A DNA stretch of 64,000 nucleotides, from assembly GCA_044220875.1 (NCBI GenBank), contig JBGAQH010000001.1, forward strand, positions 434,001 through 498,000, in the 5' to 3' direction. This stretch comes from JAEUIT01 sp044220875. Its GTDB lineage: Bacteria; Planctomycetota; Phycisphaerae; Phycisphaerales; SM1A02. Both the position numbers and the translations under genes were made by a program. The notes under the pieces were generated by a model, which did not search any database, was not told the origin of the DNA, and saw only the letters and a list, made by a program, of their open reading frames with translations. Below, in pieces: positions 60,735 to 64,000 of the stretch (position 1 is the stretch's first letter; each line of letters begins with the position of its first letter).

Positions 60735-61355
60735 TCAGCGTCCGTCGCGCACGATCATCCGGAACTTGAGGGCATTGAGCTCGGGCTTGTAGCGGCGGAG
60801 GAGCCGGGCCCGGATCGCCTTCAGCCCCGAGGTCGTGAACGCGTTCTGCTGCATGGTCGCGAGGAGCGCCATGTCGAGCACCGCCGAGCGGATCCAGTCG
60901 ATGTCGCGCCCGTAGCCGCTCACCGCGACGGCGCCGGTCTTCGAGAGGAACTTCTGGATGCGCCGCTCGTGCAGGATCAGCGTGCGGCAGCTCGAGAAGT
61001 GGATGACCCGGCCCTGGCAGCGGTTCTCGAGATGGCTCTCGAGCTCGTCGATGGTCATGTGGCTCGAGCGCCGGCGCAGGTCGCCGAACTGCACCTCGCC
61101 CTCGATGCCGTGGAATCCGATGTAGAGGATCGGGTACTCGTCGTGCTTGCGCTGCGTCCACTTGTCGAGGTAATGGAGGAGCGCGTCGCGGGTGACGACG
61201 TTGCGGTGGATGTACGGGATGCGGATCGGCGAGCGGTTCAGGAGGTCGAGCAGCGGCTCGACCGTCGGCGCCCGCGTGATGTCGGTCCAGTCGGTCTCAA
61301 GGCAGAAGACGCCGCGCACTTTGGCTTGCGGCAGGGTGTAGTGGGTTTCACGCAT
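60735..61355 (-). CDS. Caspase-clan-like protein (DUF6642-type)
   Basis: The 206-residue cytosolic protein has a Rossmann-like alternation with YPILYIGFHGIEGEV (His82) and RVIHFSSCRTLILHERRI (Cys123), placed as in caspase/CHAT dyads where a His follows strand 3 and Cys strand 4. The rest (AVSGYGRDIDWIRSAVLDM, LLRRYKPELNALKFRMI) is helical. DUF6642 is the closest family I can recall. Targets are unknown; defence or cell-death roles of related proteins are only inference. ATG 61355 has no Shine-Dalgarno. An NrtR-like gene lies 15 nt upstream. Confidence 0.7.
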   Translation of the reverse strand: MRETHYTLPQAKVRGVFCLETDWTDITRAPTVEPLLDLLNRSPIRIPYIHRNVVTRDALLHYLDKWTQRKHDEYPILYIGFHGIEGEVQFGDLRRRSSHMTIDELESHLENRCQGRVIHFSSCRTLILHERRIQKFLSKTGAVAVSGYGRDIDWIRSAVLDMALLATMQQNAFTTSGLKAIRARLLRRYKPELNALKFRMIVRDGR

Positions 61356-61370
61356 GGAGGAAGCGGCCGA

Positions 61371-62159
61371 TCAGGCTCCATCATCGGCTGCATCCTCGGT
61401 TGCCGCCCATCGCTCCCACGCCTTTGCGTCGAAGGTGAAGAGCTGGGCCGCCCGGTGACGCACGCCGCGTTGGAAGATCGGCAGTTCCTTCAGGATTCCT
61501 GAGGGACGAAGCTCCACCAGCTTTCGACGGAAGTTCCCCCGATCGATCTCGGCGCCGAGGAGGCGCTCGTAGAAGCGGCGGATCGCGGAAAGCGGGAAGG
61601 GATCAGGCAGGAGCCCGAAGAGGGCGGGCGGAAGCGGGGCAGTGCCCGCGGTCAGCGTGAGTGCGTCCGCGGCACTGCGGAGGAGATGCCGCGGGAGCAC
61701 CCGGCGGGTGACCGCGTCATGGAGGATCTCGGCCCCCAAATGCCGATAGGCCGCCTCAATGATCGCCCGGTGGTCATGGATCAGGGGGGGCAACTCGTCG
61801 GCGGAATGCCATTCGCCGGCACTGTCCCCTTCAGCCGCACTTCTCGAATTCGCGGCGGTGTCCGCACCGCGGCCAGCCTGCGGCGGCCGGACCAGCACCC
61901 AAGAGACCAGGGCAATCTCGCGGCGGTGCGGCATGCGCTTCGGCTCGGCGAAGACCGCGCAGTGCTTGCTCCGCACGATCTCCCGATGGAACGGCTGCAC
62001 GGCAAGGAGCCGCTCGAGGGCGTCGGTATCGCTCTCCGTTTCCGAGAGCTCGCGTTGCGGTAGGCTCTGCTCGTTGTCCCCGGCCCGATGGGCGAGCCAG
62101 ACCAAGAGGCGTTCATCGACGAGCCGGAACGCGACGGGGTGGACGACAACAGTTGTCAT
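61371..62159 (-). CDS. NrtR-like Nudix-related transcriptional regulator
   Basis: The 262-residue protein has a Nudix-like N-terminal domain (TTVVVHPVAFRLVDERLLVW, then EIALVSWVLVRP) in which the catalytic Nudix box GxxxxxExxxxxxxREUxExxG is not apparent, and a winged-helix C-terminus with PFPLSAIRRFYERLLGAE and IDRGNFRRKLVELRPSG as in NrtR. It may sense ADP-ribose or an NAD-derived ligand and regulate neighbouring or NAD-metabolism genes. A GACAAC-A-GTTGTC dyad overlaps its start codon (62145-62157). It diverges from pcp. Confidence 0.78.
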   Translation of the reverse strand: MTTVVVHPVAFRLVDERLLVWLAHRAGDNEQSLPQRELSETESDTDALERLLAVQPFHREIVRSKHCAVFAEPKRMPHRREIALVSWVLVRPPQAGRGADTAANSRSAAEGDSAGEWHSADELPPLIHDHRAIIEAAYRHLGAEILHDAVTRRVLPRHLLRSAADALTLTAGTAPLPPALFGLLPDPFPLSAIRRFYERLLGAEIDRGNFRRKLVELRPSGILKELPIFQRGVRHRAAQLFTFDAKAWERWAATEDAADDGA

Positions 62160-62210
62160 GGGGTATTTGCCTCGGTTGCCAGATGTCCATTCCCCCATCG
62201 AAGGAACACC

Positions 62211-62828
62211 ATGCGGGTCTTGTTGACTGGGTTCGAGCCTTTCGGAGGCAGCACAATCAATCCGTCTGCCGAGGCAACTCAGTTGCTTCGGCGTAGGCAG
62301 ATTCCCGGGATCGAGTTGATCACGCACCAACTTCCGGTGGTGGGTGGCCTCGCGGTCCGGGAAATCCTCGGGGCGATCGGTGCGGCGCGACCGGACGCGG
62401 TCGTCTCCCTGGGCGAGTCGGGGCTGGCCTCGGCGATCACCGTCGAGCGGCTGGCGGCCAACCTCCGCGACTACCGCATCGCCGACAACGCCGGCGGCCA
62501 GGTCGCGGACGAGCCTGTTGTTCCCGGCGGACCGGCCGCCTACTTCGCGACGCTCCCGGTGAGGGCGATGCAGTCGGCGATTCATGCCGAGGGGATCCCG
62601 GCCGAGCTCTCGATGTCCGCAGGGACGTTCCTCTGCAACGAGGTGATGTACGCGGTCCTCCATCACGCGGCGGCCGAGCGGCTCCCCATGGTCGCGGGCT
62701 TCATCCACCTGCCGCAGCTACCCGAACAGGCCGTCGCCGCAGGTCGCGGGAGAGCGTCGATGGATCGCGAGACGGCGACCCGCGGGATCGCAGCGGCGCT
62801 GCGGACGCTTCTGCCGATCAGCGCGTAG
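62211..62828 (+). CDS. pcp: Pyroglutamyl-peptidase I
   Basis: The 205-residue cytosolic cysteine peptidase removes N-terminal pyroglutamate. Landmarks are LLTGFEPFGGSTINPS at the N-terminus, the catalytic Glu in SLGESGLA, Cys (about 142) in GTFLCNEVMYAVLH and His (about 165) in AGFIHLPQLPEQ. Length is normal (about 210). AAGGA (62201-62205) lies 5 nt before ATG 62211. It diverges from the NrtR-like regulator by 51 nt, so shared control is possible. Confidence 0.93.
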   Translation: MRVLLTGFEPFGGSTINPSAEATQLLRRRQIPGIELITHQLPVVGGLAVREILGAIGAARPDAVVSLGESGLASAITVERLAANLRDYRIADNAGGQVADEPVVPGGPAAYFATLPVRAMQSAIHAEGIPAELSMSAGTFLCNEVMYAVLHHAAAERLPMVAGFIHLPQLPEQAVAAGRGRASMDRETATRGIAAALRTLLPISA

Positions 62829-62895
62829 CGATCAGGTTCCTTCTGCTGCGACGTCCGTGCGGTCGGTGCAAGATCGCACCGCGCCGATCCTCCGA

Positions 62896-63990
62896 TCAGC
62901 CCGCCCGGCGCAGCCGCACCGGCCGCGCCGCGAACGACCACGGCGCGAGCACCGGTCGCGTCTCGTTCACGCGGGCGAGCTGGGCGTCGAGCATCGGCCC
63001 CGGCGAGAGCGTTCCGATGACGAGCGTCTCGGCCTCGCTCTCGGGGACGAGCTTGCCGCCGAAGTCGCGGACGAGCGATTCGATGAGGAGTCCGGCCTTG
63101 CCGTGTTCGACGACCGCGACGCGGCGGCCGGCCAGGAGTCCGCGCTCCTTGGCGAAGGTCGCGCGGGCCGCGGTCTCGCCGGTGAAGCGGGCCCAGTGCT
63201 CGTCGTCCATCGGAACGCGCCGCTGGTCGTTCACGGTTGCGAGGAACTCGGCGAGTCCGCGCTCGTATCCCTCGAGTGCGTTCTCCTTGCGGGCGATTCC
63301 CTCGTACCGCTCGATCGTCTCGCGAAGGGCCGCCTCGTAGAGGCGTTCGGGCGCATAGCGGCGGAGCACCCAGCCGTTGTTCCGCATGAGCCGTCCTAAC
63401 ACCACGCCCATGTCGCGGTTGGTCGGCGTCTTGGTGTGCAGCACGCGGAAGCGCGGGTCGTGGACGATGCGGCGGCCGCCGAGGAGAAAGCGGGCGCAGA
63501 GGTCGTACTCCTCGACGTAGAAGTGGAAGGCGGGGTCGTAGCCGCCGGCGGTGACGAAGGCTTCGCGCCGGATCGCGGCGCCGCAGCCGACGATGACCTC
63601 GGGCAGGCCGCCCTGCTCGTGGCCGCCGCCGGGGAGGAGAATCTCGGCGCCGATGGCCGCGACGTCGGGCTCTGCGTCCTCAAGCGCCTCGACGAAGCGC
63701 ATGTCGAGCGGATGCGAGTCGTCGTCGAGCATGACGATCCACTTCGCGCTGGCGATGCGCACGCCGTCGTTGCGGGCCGCCGCCCCCTCGTTCTTCGGGC
63801 GCCGCAGCGTGCACGCCCGCCAGCCGTTGGGCAGCCGGGCCGGAAGCGACGCCGGCTCGTGCGAGTGGTTGTCGACGACGATCACCTCGGCCGGCACCGT
63901 CGGCTCCATCGCCCCGAGCATCGCGACGGTGTGGGCGAGCTCCTGCGGTCGATTGCGGGTTGGGAGGACGAAGCTGACGACCGGTTCCAT
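62896..63990 (-). CDS. Family 2 glycosyltransferase
   Basis: The 364-residue protein begins with VVSFVLPTRNRPQELAHTVA and has the GT-A motifs VIVVDNHSHE, AAARNDGVRIASAKWIVMLDDDSHP (metal-binding DDD) and FYVEEYDLCARFLLGGRRI. A C-terminal Rossmann-like stretch (GRRVAVVEHGKAGLLIESLV) is unusual for GT2 and may belong to a second domain. It would add sugars to a cell-surface polymer. The start is uncertain: ATG 63990 is used, GTG 63999 is in frame, and the upstream sequence lies beyond the window. Confidence 0.85.
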   Translation of the reverse strand: MEPVVSFVLPTRNRPQELAHTVAMLGAMEPTVPAEVIVVDNHSHEPASLPARLPNGWRACTLRRPKNEGAAARNDGVRIASAKWIVMLDDDSHPLDMRFVEALEDAEPDVAAIGAEILLPGGGHEQGGLPEVIVGCGAAIRREAFVTAGGYDPAFHFYVEEYDLCARFLLGGRRIVHDPRFRVLHTKTPTNRDMGVVLGRLMRNNGWVLRRYAPERLYEAALRETIERYEGIARKENALEGYERGLAEFLATVNDQRRVPMDDEHWARFTGETAARATFAKERGLLAGRRVAVVEHGKAGLLIESLVRDFGGKLVPESEAETLVIGTLSPGPMLDAQLARVNETRPVLAPWSFAARPVRLRRAG

Positions 63991-64000
63991 GACGTTCACT

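Noticed and set aside
62145..62157. GACAAC-A-GTTGTC dyad as an NrtR-type operator
   Set aside because: It lies in the first codons of the regulator itself (MTTVV) and may arise from coding sequence; I could not find a second copy near pcp.
1..64000. tRNA or rRNA genes
   Set aside because: No GGTTCGAATCC-type T-arm with a matching acceptor stem or conserved rRNA stretch was seen by eye; a short one could still be missed.

Overview
The window is GC-rich bacterial chromosome from what looks like a planctomycete of the class Phycisphaerae. The evidence is eight secreted proteins that end in a pair of dockerin-type calcium loops (D-x-D-G-D-G ... A-A-D-L-A ... L-L-G-x-W-G), autotransporter-like and FG-GAP/ASPIC proteins, thrombospondin type-3 repeats, and many genes without a Shine-Dalgarno sequence. 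No rRNA, tRNA, prophage or CRISPR array is visible. Assignment is by protein resemblance only; no database search was possible.

Layout. 0-9 kb: an STN-like secreted protein, lpdA, an SPFH membrane protein, a methyltransferase, a metallophosphoesterase, a zinc-ribbon membrane protein, a hotdog thioesterase and an Uup-type ABC-F ATPase. 9-18 kb: yggS (minus) diverging from gpmI, a secreted EF-hand/TPR-like protein, der, a PSP1-domain protein and a signal peptidase I with a very large insertion. 18-21 kb: two dockerin proteins with strong terminators. 21-24 kb: an atypical SDR, a DinB-like protein and an aldehyde dehydrogenase. 24-26 kb (minus): secreted STN-like protein, ECF sigma factor and overlapping small membrane anti-sigma candidate. 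26-32 kb: a HAF-like secreted protein, two IS481 relics flanking apaG, trpC, a CPBP protease and trpS. 32-41 kb: two large paralogous secreted dockerin proteins bracketing a DUF3500 protein, a small hypothetical and an M61-like peptidase. 41-48 kb: a lipoprotein, an M16-like protein without the zinc motif, dapB, a 36-residue lysine/alanine histone-like protein, a 7Fe ferredoxin, small membrane proteins and mtfA. 49-51 kb: a DEAD-box helicase and an unknown. 52-61 kb: a secretion-oriented block with a subtilisin-like dockerin protease, ThuA protein, LamG-like dockerin, CRTAC/ASPIC dockerin and an SGNH-hydrolase/TSP3/dockerin protein. 61-64 kb: a caspase-clan-like protein, an NrtR-like regulator, pcp and a family 2 glycosyltransferase cut near the window edge.

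Three patterns cut across the genes. (1) A family of fold-back elements built from CACAGAG heptads sits in at least five intergenic places. (2) Many starts lie 6-11 nt after a TAnnnT -10 box and lack a Shine-Dalgarno, which predicts leaderless or nearly leaderless mRNAs; secreted proteins, in contrast, mostly have GGAGG-type sites. (3) All 13 TTA leucine codons I found by eye are preceded by G, and 11 are in the context GTTAG.
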